Shown: in pieces, positions 23,480-34,425 of the stretch
Layout of the letters: each line of letters begins with the position of its first letter
How positions within the stretch are numbered: the stretch's first letter is position 1
DNA from: Strobilurus pachycystidiatus
Taxonomy: Eukaryota; Basidiomycota; Agaricomycetes; Agaricales; Physalacriaceae
Assembly: GCA_019915135.1 (NCBI GenBank)
Contig: JAHLMK010000019.1
Location: 372,001-436,000 of the forward strand
Reading direction: 5' to 3'
DNA length: 64,000 nt
Notes under the pieces: model-generated
Seen by the model: the letters and a program-made list of their open reading frames with translations, nothing else
Databases searched by the model: none
What the model was told of the DNA's origin: nothing
Translations under genes and position numbers: made by a program

Positions 23480-24476
23480 ATGAACAATCCCGGCAGTGTT
23501 CCTGCCCCAGTCACCTACAGATGCGATTGCGAGCCTCGATGCGTTTCATGTGTAGCCAGGAACTATCAAACATGCACTCACCGTCACGCCGACCAAAATG
23601 TCTTCAACACACAGCAAGGTCTGAAGGAGCATTACCGCAATTCTCCAAATCATCCGACTTGCCCTGGTTGTGGGTTTGGATTCAAGGACCAGAACGAGCT
23701 CTCTCAAGTGAGTTTTTGCAATTGGTCCATGTATCCGTCTAAACATCATATGTATTATGTAGCACGCCTCAGGCTGTCGTGGCAGAAGGCAGCGCTGCTT
23801 CGAAGGGACTTGCACTGCTAAACTGTATGCCGATGAGTGGGCTGCTCATAAAACTGCTGTGCATGGTCTTGTAGCTTGTCAAGCGCCAGCCTTGTCGGGA
23901 TCTTTGTCCTCTACAACATGTGATCAGTGGATTCGCCCAGAAGAGATGGTGTCTCACCTCGCACAGGCCCACCAGCTCATGCTGTGTGCTCGGAATCCTC
24001 CGTGCGGCATGTTGGTAAATCTGGCAGGAATGCCAGAGCATTTCAAGCATATCCACGGGCTTGAAAAATGCCCATGGGTCACTGGAGCTACTGCGTGCCA
24101 GGAATGGACTTTTCCCGGGGATGCGAAGGAACAGCATCTTGGAGAAGTCCACAAAGTCTTCCGCTGCACTCGCGTTACCCCTACTCAGACTGTATGCAAT
24201 GAGTGGGTCTTTGAGGGCTCTCTAAAGGCCCATATTCTGGGAGTCCATCATCTGATAGTATGCACGCAGCGTTCCAATCGAGACGCTCTATCGTGTGGTG
24301 AAGAGGTTCATATAAATCTGCTGCCGAGTCACATGAGAGATGTACACCATCATATCCAATGCCTTCGGCTCCTACCCCACCAGGGCACTCAGTGCCAGAA
24401 GTGGGTCTCAATGACTGGTCCTGCCTTGAATAAACATCTTCTTGAGGTCCATGGGCTCACATCCACCTGGCGATGA
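23480..24476 (+). CDS. Cys/His-rich repeat protein, local family member 2
   Basis: Two exons, 23480-23707 and 23763-24476, joined in phase 0 over a 55 bp GTGAGT...GTAG intron, give 313 residues. Exon 1 carries the core shared with the genes at 15556 and 25136 (EHYR-x4-H-x2-CPGCG-x-GFKD). Exon 2 is a run of about six or seven units of roughly 35-45 residues with the consensus C...C-x-x-W...L-x2-H-x3-VH-x-L-x2-C, for example CNEWVFEG...HILGVHHLIVC. Spacing of Cys and His suggests degenerate C2H2 fingers in tandem, with a tryptophan after the second Cys. No known domain name came to mind. Nucleic acid binding is plausible but not shown. Confidence 0.65.
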
Positions 24477-25135
24477 TCTTTACACTGTATATTAGATTGT
24501 CTCGAGTACGCTAGACGTGAGATTGTGCTGTGCAATTTCATGCTACAATGTCTTTTTCTTTTGTCTTTCTAATATGATCTGCTGTTCGTTATGTAGGCTC
24601 CCGCCATCGACTTGATCATTGATAAGTAGCCGTCATCGGCCTCGGCTACTTCCGGCCACTATGATAATTTGACCACAGGACCTTGAGCGCTCGAGTACTG
24701 CAGCTTATTACTTGATACTTGAGTCTTGCCGTCGAAGGACTCTCTGCCTATGGGAAGTGCTACGTCCTTGGCATGCGCCACAGCTATGCTCAAAAGCGGA
24801 GACGGCCGGAAGATTCTCACGCCACTGGCGCGCTCCTTCACCAATACTTCCGGGTCGTCCAGCCTCGCTGACTATTCTCATTCCAGCCGCCTGCTTGGGA
24901 CTCTGGCCCTTTCTCCCTGCACTGGTACAGCTCTCGCTTCGCTATCTGCCATGCGACAAGTTAGCAACCGGAAAACACCGCTCATCCGGACAGCCTTATT
25001 CGGTGCGCAGATCGCTGATCTGAGCTTGGCTCCCTGAAGCTCCCTGGTAATCGAGTACTGCTGCTGTTATGTTGGTCCTTCTATAAAGAGACGCTGAGGG
25101 CAGTCTGTCGTCTTAAGTCTTCGCCTTCGATCTCC
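24477..25135. other. Intergenic region
   Basis: Lies between two members of the Cys/His family. A frame at 24726-25037 is open but has no recognisable motif. Confidence 0.35.
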
Positions 25136-25759
25136 ATGAGTCACCACGATCAGACCCAGATAAATCCCTTCCTTACGTGGCTGCTGCGAAGCGTGGAAGC
25201 GCGGAAGTTGGCTGGCACGTCTGTCCCTCAGGTGAGAACAATTGATCTTCTTCGAGCTCCTTGCACTTACTGTGCTATTTGCCAGCTCGAGTCGAGGACA
25301 GAACTCGCCACAACGACAGTAGGCGGAGTACCAATACGCAGGGACCCTCTACGCCCTCAGGCAATTGCTAGATCGTCATATCTATCCGTGCGTGATAGAG
25401 CAGTGGCGCGACCGAGACCTGTCGGTCTCTCGAGCGTTCAGGTCTTGCAGAGACTCTACTGTTGCAGACTATGCCTGAAGGCGTGCTGTGAATCGGGCGC
25501 AGAGGCGTTACGGTGCAATCACTCACCGATGAAACGGCTCCACCACTTTGAAACCCCGTTGGGTCTCGAGGAGCATTATAGGACGACGGGGAGACATACT
25601 ACTTGTCCAGACTGTGGTGAAGGCCTACGGGATAAAGTCTGCTTGCAAAGGGTCTGTGATCTTCTTGTGCAAGTATCTGTTATTAACGGCAGATCTCCAG
25701 CATCAGCAAGAAAGACACGTACTCGAAGCTTCCCCCGCCGTTACGAAGAAAGAGGATGA
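25136..25759 (+). CDS. Cys/His-rich putative zinc-binding protein, local family member 3
   Basis: Open frame of up to 207 residues. It matches the gene at 15556 over its centre: GVPIRRD, then YCCRLC, ACCES, CNHS-x2-K-x2-HH, and LEEHYR-x4-H-x2-CPDCG-x-GLRD. A 54 bp segment near 25229-25282 begins GTGAGA and ends TTTGCCAG; it may be an intron, and being a multiple of three it leaves the frame unchanged. Past the core, another possible intron near 25652-25692 would give a longer alternative tail ending near 25890. The three relatives lie within 10 kb on both strands, which points to local duplication. Function unknown. Confidence 0.55.
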   Translation: MSHHDQTQINPFLTWLLRSVEARKLAGTSVPQVRTIDLLRAPCTYCAICQLESRTELATTTVGGVPIRRDPLRPQAIARSSYLSVRDRAVARPRPVGLSSVQVLQRLYCCRLCLKACCESGAEALRCNHSPMKRLHHFETPLGLEEHYRTTGRHTTCPDCGEGLRDKVCLQRVCDLLVQVSVINGRSPASARKTRTRSFPRRYEERG

Positions 25760-26240
25760 TTGTCCTCTCCGAGTCTGGGATCATCAAGCCCTCTCTCCGA
25801 ATAGCTTGCAGCAGGCTTTCTCATTGCCGCAAGCCTGTAACTATACAAGTCCTTTGTGATCTTTATCAATTGTTGTGCATCATCTCTGTAGACTACTGAA
25901 CCAAGCACTTGTCTTTACGGACTTTTTTCATCTATATCGTTTACCCTTCTCGAGCGATTGGCCACCCATTACATCCATGTACGTCTGGGATATCGCCACA
26001 TGTCGGGCACGAGTCCTTGTAATTGAACGCAATCTGCACGTTGTTTCCTTCTATCCTTCCAACGGAATGAAAACGCGGGACGTGGAAATGCAAAGACGGC
26101 AAAGAAGGACTTAGCGGTGACGCTAAAACGCGCGATCACCTAAATTTGGCAAGTGCCTTCTTCTTTCTTGAGCTGCTCCCACCAACGTCGTCGTCGGCGC
26201 CGACGACGTTCCTTCCTCAAGACACCCGACGGCGCCCACG
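25760..26240. other. Intergenic region
   Basis: Possible 3' end of the Cys/His gene and promoter of the coiled-coil gene at 26241. Nothing else seen. Confidence 0.35.
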
Positions 26241-28612
26241 ATGTCCAGCCCATCGCACCAGTCGACTCGCTCGATGAGCTCGGTCAACTTGCACCTCCAC
26301 CTCCCTGGCTCCGCCGGATCTGGCGTCCGACGCATGACCAGCCCGTCTCAGACGTCCTTGACGCTGGTGAGCACGATGCTCAATCTCTGGCAGAGCAGCC
26401 GTAACTCTCCTCCTAGCCAGAAAAGACGTCTCCATCGGGCAGACCGCCCTCGCCTCTGCGGAACGAATTCATTCCCAACACATTCACGGGCATCGACAGC
26501 GACGGGGCCGAATCGGAGGACGGCGACGACGAGGAGGACGACAGCCGATGGATGCGCTCGCCGTCGCCGTCGTCGTCCATGTCGCAGATCGCAGCGACCT
26601 TCGCGCAGCGCATGGGGACATGGATGTCGCCTGCCAAATCGCCAAACGCCCTTCCCACTGATGCGGAGCTCGAAGCCGAGGCAGAGCGGGAGCGGGAGCG
26701 CAGTAGACGCGAGGCGGAGCGGATTTTGACTGAAGAGGCCGCAGGACGCAAATTGGTTGAAGACAGGGTCCTTGCGATGTTGGAAAGCACGCGCTCTTTG
26801 CCGCCGCCGCCATCGCGCGCGCAGACGCTGCCAAATCCGAATCCGCCCTCACCGTCGTCGTCGTCGCAGAAGGAGAAGGAGGGCAACGGGATCTGGTCGG
26901 CGGTCAAGAACAAGCTAACGCCGACGAAGGAGCTCACCCCGGCGCAGCAAGTGATCCAGGAGACCAAGGCGCGGGACAAGAGCTCAAAGGGCGCATCCAA
27001 AGGCAAGGAAAAGGCGTGGCCAGCCAACACGTCCAACAAGTACAGCGATCCAGCCTTCCTCAACTTAAATACTTCGCTTCCGACCACGCCGCCCAGGCGC
27101 CCTGTCTCTTCGCCAAACGTCTCGCCCACACCGTCTCGACCCAGTCCCACCATTCCCCCACCCAATCTGTCACCCACCCCTATGCGTTCTGGGGAACTGT
27201 CGTCAATCTCATCGCCCTCCAGAGATGCTCCGCCTTTGTATGCCCAGTTCGACGCTCAAGGCACTCTTGACGTCCAAGTCACTCTACTCACCATCGCCAA
27301 GCGCTTTGAAAAGCTCGAAAAATGGACTGTCGGCCATGTTCGCGCCCTGGAGGAGCGCATGAGCGACGTTGAGCGTTGGCTGGTGGATAAGGAGAAGGAA
27401 AAGGAAGAGGAAGACCAGGAGAAGCCCTCTGTATCTGCCAGAGAGGACAAGATTGACGCTAGTCGCGAGATCCAAGAATTACGCGAAGACCTGTCGGAGA
27501 TGCAGAGTCGTGTCGGTGAGTTGGGCCGCGAGATGGCAAGGATCGCCACTGCACCTGCCAATCTCTCCTCTGGACCTACCCGCCAGTCTGCAGAGATATC
27601 TGTTGCACCTCAGACGACATCTTCCATTGCCACACCTCAGCATAGTGGACTTACACGCAAGTCTTCGGAAGTATCTGTTACGCCACAGACGACATCTTCC
27701 ATTGCCACACCACAGCACAGTGGACTTATACGCCAGTCTTCGGAACTGTCCATTAGACCCCAGACGCCGTCCTCCTCTGCTACACCTCTCCATAATCGGT
27801 ATCACTCGCAGCAAGCGACAATCAGCCCACCACTGGGATCCGCCAAAACATCCGCCAGCCGGCTCCCATACCCCACAGGCGATTATGCTTCACCGCCTAA
27901 TAGCAGCACCACTCCTCAGGGCGCCTTCTCGCCCCCAGTTTCGCCGCCACATTCTCGCCCGGTATCTCTCTCTGGACTGCCCAACCCGGCGTCATCAGTA
28001 TCGTCCATGTCTACAGCCACATCGGTAGCTTCACCCATGAGCGGTCTGCCTGCTCCGTCCAAACCGTCGTCGCGTCAAGCGAGCGTCAGTCCCACACCGC
28101 GCAAGCGCTACACCGTCGCTCTCGGTGGGCCCATCGTCGCACCAGAGGAGCACCAAAACATCGGCAGGGCATTCTTCTCGCAGAGTCCCGGGCCGCTGAG
28201 CGATTCAGACGAGGACAATGACGAGGACGATGCGTTTGGGGGTGAGACCATAGGAAAGAAGTCTAGTGCGAGGCTCTTGAGCGAGTCCTCTTCGCCGCGG
28301 TCCCCACCTTTACAACCAGCACCGGCACCTCTAAGCGACAGACGAAATCGCACCCAGTCGGCGTATGGGTTCAGCTCGATATTAGCCAATTCTACTGCAC
28401 CGTTGACTCCACGGGTCAGGTCCAAGTCGTCCGAGAGGAGTATGAGCTTTTCGAGCAATGCGAGTGGTGGAGGGACTGGGACGGGCAAGTTTGTGGACCC
28501 GTATGTGAAGAGGCAAGAGACAATGAGTGCGAACAAGCTCGCGATGCCTAAGCCGGTGGGCAAGGTGCCGATTGGGCAGTTGGTGGCGTTCTTTGACGGG
28601 GATAAGAAATGA
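26241..28612 (+). CDS. Ser/Pro-rich coiled-coil protein of unknown function
   Basis: Exon 1 (26241-26366) and exon 2 (26417-28612) join in phase 0 over a 50 bp intron, giving 773 residues. The N-terminus is Ser-rich; an acidic patch (DSDGAESEDGDDEEDD) precedes a charged helix (EAEAERERERSRREAERI). A central segment from about KRFEKLEKW to GREMARI is a probable coiled coil of some 100 residues. Three direct repeats of 25 residues follow (27578-27802). The rest is Ser/Pro/Thr-rich with many SP and TP sites, and the C-terminus is basic and compact (VKRQETMSANKL...LVAFFDGDKK). The layout resembles fungal cytoskeleton or polarity scaffolds, but I recognise no specific family. Confidence 0.75.
27578..27802 (+). 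repeat. 75 bp coding tandem repeat, three copies
   Basis: Copies start at 27578, 27653 and 27728, each 25 codons long (consensus TRxSSEVSVTPQTTSSIATP...). Copies one and two are very close and the third is more diverged, as in stepwise duplication. Confidence 0.85.
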
Positions 28613-29325
28613 GTGTGCATTCCAGGGGGCCGGAGGAAGAAGTACAAAGGACAGCACCAGTGGAAGGGGTTCGTTGATCTTTTTCTTGATACTTACACTG
28701 ACGACGAAGTTACGATCTCAGCAATCTACTTACATACCCTAGCATCTATTTAACTCTATATTCGTTTACATACTAGTCAAGTTTTCGTTGTTCATATGTA
28801 GGTTACTGTTGCTATCTGACTGTTTTGTGTTGTAGAATAGTGTGGCGTGGAGCCTGAGCAGGACTGGTTGACACTTGTGGGATGATGACTTGTGAACGCT
28901 GGAAGGGCGAAACAATGAACGCCGAAACAAGGCAATACTTGGGCGTAGAGCGTCTGCCGGAGTGACCTCGACGAGTCCTCTGAGTCGCCGACAAATGGGA
29001 GAGGGAAATCAGGTAGACGGACGAGGACGGCGCAGTTGAAGTGTAGCAACGGCCGGATCTTAGCACGAACAACATTGTTCTCGTAGAGTGGCGTCTCAAT
29101 GAAGGCTACTAGTCGTCTTGACAATTCACCTTGCAATTTCGACTCGGGTTCTCAAGAAACTTTTACAGATAGTTATTCGGATGACAATGCATCACCGGTT
29201 GTCCCAAAAGATATCCAATTGACGAAATATCAGACTAGTTAAGCGCAGGCACAACAAAATATTGAAACATTTTTCGAACAGCGGGTGCATTTTGGCCCTT
29301 GGGGACATTGACATTGATTTTGCGT
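28613..29325. other. Convergent intergenic region
   Basis: The coiled-coil gene and the glycopeptide gene both end into this stretch. A 114-codon frame on the minus strand at 28792-29136 is open but unsupported by any recognised motif or splice context. Confidence 0.35.
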
Positions 29326-30184
29326 TCAATCGCAGAAGGTGATGGCGAGGTTGACCTATTCGACTCAATAAACATCGTTGAACTTCGGCAGGGGGATTGA
29401 TACTGACGTTGTTGGTCTGGCAAGCGACTTGGACACTGGTGTCGGTGGAGACGTGGAAGGCGGTCTTACAGCTTGCGCTAGTGCCTGCAGCGCATCATTA
29501 GCTGGAGAGATACCTCACCGAAGCGGAATACATACAGTCGGCTCCGGCGCCGTCACAGCCGTTGTAGTATCTGTTGGAAAGTGTGTCAGAACATGCGACA
29601 TCTCAAGGGGGTGAGAAGGTCATACCCGAAGCCAGATGTGACCGAGAAAGCGTGGCTACAGAAAGAAATCAGGATCAATCGAAGGAGACGAGTCCGAATC
29701 GACGTGATACGTACGGAGAGATGAGCGAAATGTCCGTGCTGGACCCGCTTCCGGCGGTGGTAGGATTCTTCAAGGTGGTCTCAACGAGAGTGCAGGATTC
29801 TCCGTTGAAGCCACATGAGCCTATTGCAGGACGATATCAGACCTCTTTGGCTTATAGACCGGACGCGTTACAAACCAGTCTGGAGGTAGCTATACACCAA
29901 GAGCTGTCAGGAACGAAGGCAGACAAGCTCAAGGTGAGGGCTCTTACGCAATAGCTCCAATGATTGGTCCGCCGTAGGTGTATGCACCACCAGTAGAGAG
30001 AACGGCACCGCTCTGGCTGATGAGTGTGGGGGTTCCACGGCCACACCTACAGAAGAGTCAGAAGACGCGACGAGCACAAAGCGGACGATACATACTTGTT
30101 GGTGAAGGTGATGGTGTGGGTTTCAGCGGCGACGAGAGCGACGACCGAGGCGATGGTGAGAGCGGCGGTGGCGAAGAACTTCAT
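29326..30184 (-). CDS. Secreted glycopeptide-family protein
   Basis: Six or more short exons on the minus strand, from the ATG at 30184 to the TGA at 29326-29328. A classic signal peptide (MKFFATAALTIASVVALVAA) is followed by ETHTITFTNKCGRGTP, then GPIIGAIAYLQTGSCGF, NGESCTLVETTLKNP, YYNGCDGAG and a C-terminal AITFCD, with eight cysteines that likely form disulfides. This matches the small thaumatin-like proteins called 'glycopeptide' in basidiomycete genomes, about 140-150 residues. The splice inside a Gly codon near 29860 was fixed by this pattern. A TATAAAAA box lies about 70 bp upstream of the ATG, and two copies of a 130 bp repeat lie beyond it. The biological role of the family is not established. 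Confidence 0.85.
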
Positions 30185-30252
30185 GGTGAATGAAATGTGA
30201 GGGGATTAGTGAACTGAGGAGGTGCACTGGATATTATCGTCAAACACTCACC

Positions 30253-30260
30253 TTTTTATA
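30253..30260 (-). promoter_or_regulatory. TATA box of the glycopeptide gene
   Basis: TATAAAAA on the minus strand, about 70 bp before the ATG at 30184. Confidence 0.65.
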
Positions 30261-30298
30261 CGCGCCAACTACCCCCAGAAAGGAAGAGGACCAGTCTG

Positions 30299-30555
30299 GT
30301 CTTCGATCCGGAGCGCTATAGTTCGCAAAAGATTTCAGTGATGCATGCATGCCTGAGATTGTGGTGATGTTTAGGAGACCGACATGACTTTTACCTGGTA
30401 TGCGCTCGTGCGCTCTGGTTGGAAGACCAGTCGGGTCGCCATCCGGGGTGCCGTATTTCGCAACAATCTTCAGTCATGGATGCATGACTGATATTGTGGT
30501 GACTTTGAGGAGACAAACATAAAGTACTGGTATGCGCTCGTGCGCTCTGATTCGT
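30299..30555. repeat. Imperfect tandem repeat in the glycopeptide promoter region
   Basis: Two copies of about 132 bp. Shared blocks in order are ATCCGG, TTCGCAA, TTTCAGT.ATG.ATGCATG, ATTGTGGTGA, GAGGAGAC and TGGTATGCGCTCGTGCGCTC. The second copy carries several small changes. Confidence 0.75.
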
Positions 30556-32182
30556 AAAAGTGTCTCGTCGCGTATGGCTGAGAAGAGTTGAGATTGCTGC
30601 GATGTTGATGAGACCAACCCGCGAAGCACGTGGATTGAATCTTGAAACGAGCTCCCGCTAATTGTGCCTGAGAACAGATGGGAGGGCGAGACGCGGATGC
30701 GAGCCTCCGCATACCATGTTCCCGCTTCTGCCGTGCTTGTGAGAAGAAGTGATGGACCCGAAGGTCTGGTTCATGGTTCGTGAGGAGGACAGTTGCACTG
30801 GGGAAGTAAGAACCAAACTGACTGGAGACTAAACCTTGCTAGTCTATCACTGGCGCCCGTGCACAGACTTGTTTTCTACGCCACATGCGACGTGATGCGC
30901 TTGTACCATGCCTGATTCGCAGTAATATATCATTATCAATATGATATCCAATCCCAAACTCATGGACCGACCTGAGACCATTATAGTCATGTGTACCGCC
31001 TACTTGCATGGTTTTTGATTTGACCGTTAACACGCTCAAACCTCGAGCATCCCGATACAAAGGTTTAGCGCGCGGAAATCCTTCCGGACTCCTAGTCTCA
31101 TCAGCTTTCTGTTGTTGTTCCGTGCTCATTGACAGAGCTTCTGGCTGTTTCAACCAGCAGACTGAGGGAAAATCAAATCCGAGGAGAGCAATGCTACATT
31201 CAAGTTCAGACGCGAAGAGAATACAATGCTGCAGTGGCGAAGCGTGATGCGCACCTGGATCCACCTGGGGATGAGAGGCGGGGAGATACGGGGCAGGGTT
31301 GTCCAGTCTTGTCCAGTCCTTCATGCGTCCGTTCTCCCGAGGCACGCGTATACGGTACTAACGCAGTACTTACGCGTATCGACATCGTCCTACATCGTCG
31401 TGGGAGGACGGTAAGAGTACCTCTTGCCAATTGCATTGCCAATTGCCAGTGATTCGGATCACAGCTACTTATGATTAGCTGAATTGAGCTCAGCCAAATG
31501 AGTGTATGCTCGATCTTCTACCGCGTCTAGCGGGTGTTCCTGAAGAGAGCGACCGTGTCCCATCGCATATCTTCACCCCATGTGCTGCCCAAACACCGCA
31601 ATCCTTCGCGAGATCAGCCGTAATTTAAGGATGGGAAATTTGGGAATTGGCCTTCAAGGCCGCGGGGTTCGGCGAACGCTGACAGCTTGTAGTTCAGTCA
31701 TACGGGACTCATGCAGGAGTCACTGGCAGTGGGGAATGTTTACTACATTCAACAGGACGACTGCACATGCAGACGGCAGCGCTTGCATCAATTGTTTTGT
31801 TCAGCCAGGGTTGGCCACAAAGTATGACAAGAATCTGATGCGCCCACATATAGTGAACGACGACTAGGCGTCGCCGAGCCTGTGGTCTATCTTTCTCAAT
31901 CTATTATCCTCGGCGCCGACACGAGATAGTGGCACTGCTAGCTCGTATCAACCAGATCCTCCCGGAGCCCTACTTCATATCATTCGAGATCGTTCTAGTT
32001 TTGATCATCATCTCTTACTGAACTTATTGTCGCCTGTACTACCTCGAGGAGGTCACAGTAAGAGAGCCTTATGATTAGTATCATCAAATGGCCTGTCGAC
32101 ATCACTATAGCACAAATACATATCCTCGAGGTACCGATACACAGAAAGACTAAGTTTATACATCAGGCGCATCTCGAACGCA
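30556..32182. other. Gene-poor interval
   Basis: Contains only frames without recognisable domains, including one of 168 codons on the minus strand at 30839-31345 that looks like chance. Confidence 0.35.
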
Positions 32183-33135
32183 TTACGAGCTACTAGGCTC
32201 CAAACTAACACCATTCTTTGCTGCCCACTTCTCATACATCTTCACACAGAATGGCCTATGCTTGATCGTCCAAGCAGTGGAGTACCACTCGCGCCTTCTG
32301 TCGAGGACCCTCGTCTCCCCACAGCCGAGGCACCGCACCCTCGTCGGATCCTCGAGCCGAGTCTGGTCTATGAATGGCTCTGACTTGAAAAATGCCAAGC
32401 GATGCTGCTTGGCCGCCTCCTTGGCCTCCTCCAGGCTCATGCCTTCGAATGTCGGATGAATGTACGGCGTATGCGATTCGAGAAAACGTTGCCAATTGGC
32501 TGCGGGAATCTGATCGCGGGTGAGGGTGGGTTTCTTGAGGCGCTTCGGGCTGGAAGTAGAATGAGTATGACATGTATGGAGGAGAGAAACAGTGTGAACG
32601 TACGGCGCTTCCTCTGAGTCGCTGCTATCGTCGCGTTTCGAGCGGGACCTCTTGCCCAAAGTCTTCTTTGGCCCAGGGAGATTTTGTGAGGTACTGGCCT
32701 GGCCAATAGTCAGGCGAGCAGAACGACGGGGGGCTCTATAGACGACATTAGAAAGAGGCCACATCACATACTCGTTAGTACGCACTTGTCATTTGATGTT
32801 GCAGAGGCGGCCGGAGTTAGAGGAGTTGGGATCGTGATCAAGTTCGTAGAGTCTAAGAAGACCTCCTCGGGTGCAAACTCAGGCATTTGGGCGGCCTCTG
32901 GGGACGCAGACCCGGGATTGACTTCGACTGATGCGGGCGTAGACCCGGGGACAGCGTTGTATTCGTATCCGGGGACATTCCTACAAAGTATTTGTCAACG
33001 TGAAATTATCAAAGAGAAACTGAACACGAACTCAGAAACCCAAACCACAAAGGCTGCGAACCATTCCAAAGTCTCGTCTGCGTAATCAGACGGACGGGGA
33101 GCAGAGTCGAATGCAGAGAGGGCGGCGGTGGACAT
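32183..33135 (-). CDS. CxxC/HxxxC-module protein, copy A
   Basis: Three or more exons on the minus strand from the ATG at 33135. The N-terminus ends its first block in LEWFAAF; a Pro/Ser-rich, acidic middle follows; a basic patch (GKRSRSKRDD) precedes the C-terminal module. That module reads EPFIDQTR...VRCLGCGETR-x-LDRRREWY...WTIKH-x3-C-x2-MYEKWAAKNG, a likely zinc-binding CxxC...HxxxC site. Introns were placed near 32970-33020 and 32725-32775; the first donor is uncertain. A TATA-like element lies about 55 bp upstream. The gene at 33772 has the same plan. No database family is recognised; DNA binding is a guess from the basic patch and the metal site. Confidence 0.65.
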
Positions 33136-33771
33136 CTTATCTTGGTTGGGTCGGTTGAGTGAGGAACCTCTCCAAAACACCCAGCGTCTTTATACCTATC
33201 CCCCGACTCGCATTGTCTTCCAGTGAGCGCATTGTTCGCCCAGGAAGTACACCAATTCACGCAAAGACCACCACAAACACCTGCCTCGTGGTTTAATTTC
33301 CGAGCGTGTGGACCATCCGACCTTCCTTTTTCGTCTGTACGCCACTCAGGGTGGACGGCATGGTCCCTTTCACCTGTGCTAAAATTTGTTCGCGACAATG
33401 AACAAAGAACTCGAAATTGATTGCAGATCCGGGGTACGATACCGAAGGAGGCACGGTGTGGACCTCGGCGCCTCATCATGAGCGCAGCGATCACAAGCCA
33501 TCCAATTATCCAGGCAGAAGCACGATCTAGAATCCAAAACAGGGAGGATTTCATTGCACTGCTATAGTGGCAAATCCAGCTGACACTGACTACCTTCGTC
33601 TCAGCCATCTTAAATGTGTGAAAAATGGGATTTACCAATCGAAGAAAATCCAATGCAAGATTTTGGGCCTGGGGGAGGTAGCTACGACGTTCGTGACAAC
33701 GACAGCGATGTGCGAATGTATCTTGTTGTTGTGTCCCATTCATACAGCCGATGTTGTGCTCTGGAGGGGAT
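33136..33771. other. Spacer between the two CxxC/HxxxC paralogs
   Basis: Promoter of copy A, with a TATA-like site near 33187-33196 on the minus strand, and the 3' side of copy B. Nothing else seen. Confidence 0.4.
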
Positions 33772-34425
33772 TCACAATCCGTTCTCCCTCGCCCAGACCT
33801 CAAACATCCTCTCACACCTCTCCCTATGCCGCGTCCAATTATTCACATAATACCTCCTCCTGACGTCGAGCTTCCTCCTCTCCCCGCACGCCGTACACCA
33901 CACGCTCGTCGGCGATATACGTTCCTGGTCTACGAAGCGCTCGTTCTGGAGCCACTCCAGACGGGCGGACTCGTCGAGTTTTGGTCTTGCTGCTTGAGGG
34001 TATGGACGGTGTGATGACTGGAAGGCCTCCCAAAGCGCGGTGGAGGTAGGGTTGAGGGATCTGTGCGATTGGTAGGTATGTGGGTCTAAGTGGGAGGTAT
34101 GAGGTGAGACGAACGGTTCTTCGTCCTCGGCCTTGATAGCAAAAAAGTCTTCTTCGTCTTCAGCCTTTATTGTTTTGTCCGAGTCGCAACCAGGTGTGAC
34201 GACGTGAATGTGAAGGGGTGTCGTGGGTCTGAGGTGGGAGTTTGATAAAGAGGAGTCGGAAAGAAGGATGGCAAAGACATACATTTCGAAAAGTGTGCAC
34301 GCGGGAGAGGAGAAAAGGGATTCGTGATAAACAGAGACATTGGCGAACCACTCCAGCATGTTTGGGTATGAAGATGGGTTATGGAGTCTGGCAGCGGTGG
34401 TGAGAGCGTGCGACGAAGGCGACAT
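33772..34425 (-). CDS. CxxC/HxxxC-module protein, copy B
   Basis: Minus-strand gene from the ATG at 34425 to the stop at 33772, 217 residues if unspliced. A GTCTCT donor just after the LEWFAN block and a CACCTCAG acceptor would remove part of the early frame, mirroring copy A. The middle repeats IKAEDEE twice. The C-terminus reads ERFVDQER...VWCTACGERRKLDVRRRYY...WTRH-x3-C-x2-MFEVWARENG, closely parallel to copy A. A TATAAAA element lies about 40 bp upstream. Same orientation and close spacing show a tandem duplication. Function unknown. Confidence 0.65.
   Translation of the reverse strand: MSPSSHALTTAARLHNPSSYPNMLEWFANVSVYHESLFSSPACTLFEMYVFAILLSDSSLSNSHLRPTTPLHIHVVTPGCDSDKTIKAEDEEDFFAIKAEDEEPFVSPHTSHLDPHTYQSHRSLNPTSTALWEAFQSSHRPYPQAARPKLDESARLEWLQNERFVDQERISPTSVWCTACGERRKLDVRRRYYVNNWTRHRERCERMFEVWARENGL

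Noticed and set aside
24726..25037. 103-codon plus-strand frame between two Cys/His genes
   Set aside because: Other frames over the same span are equally open and there is no motif.
28792..29136. 114-codon minus-strand frame near the glycopeptide gene
   Set aside because: The text is moderately protein-like but no domain, signal or splice partner was found, and the frame lies in a convergent 3' region.
30839..31345. 168-codon minus-strand frame
   Set aside because: No recognisable pattern, and composition is unlike the neighbouring genes.
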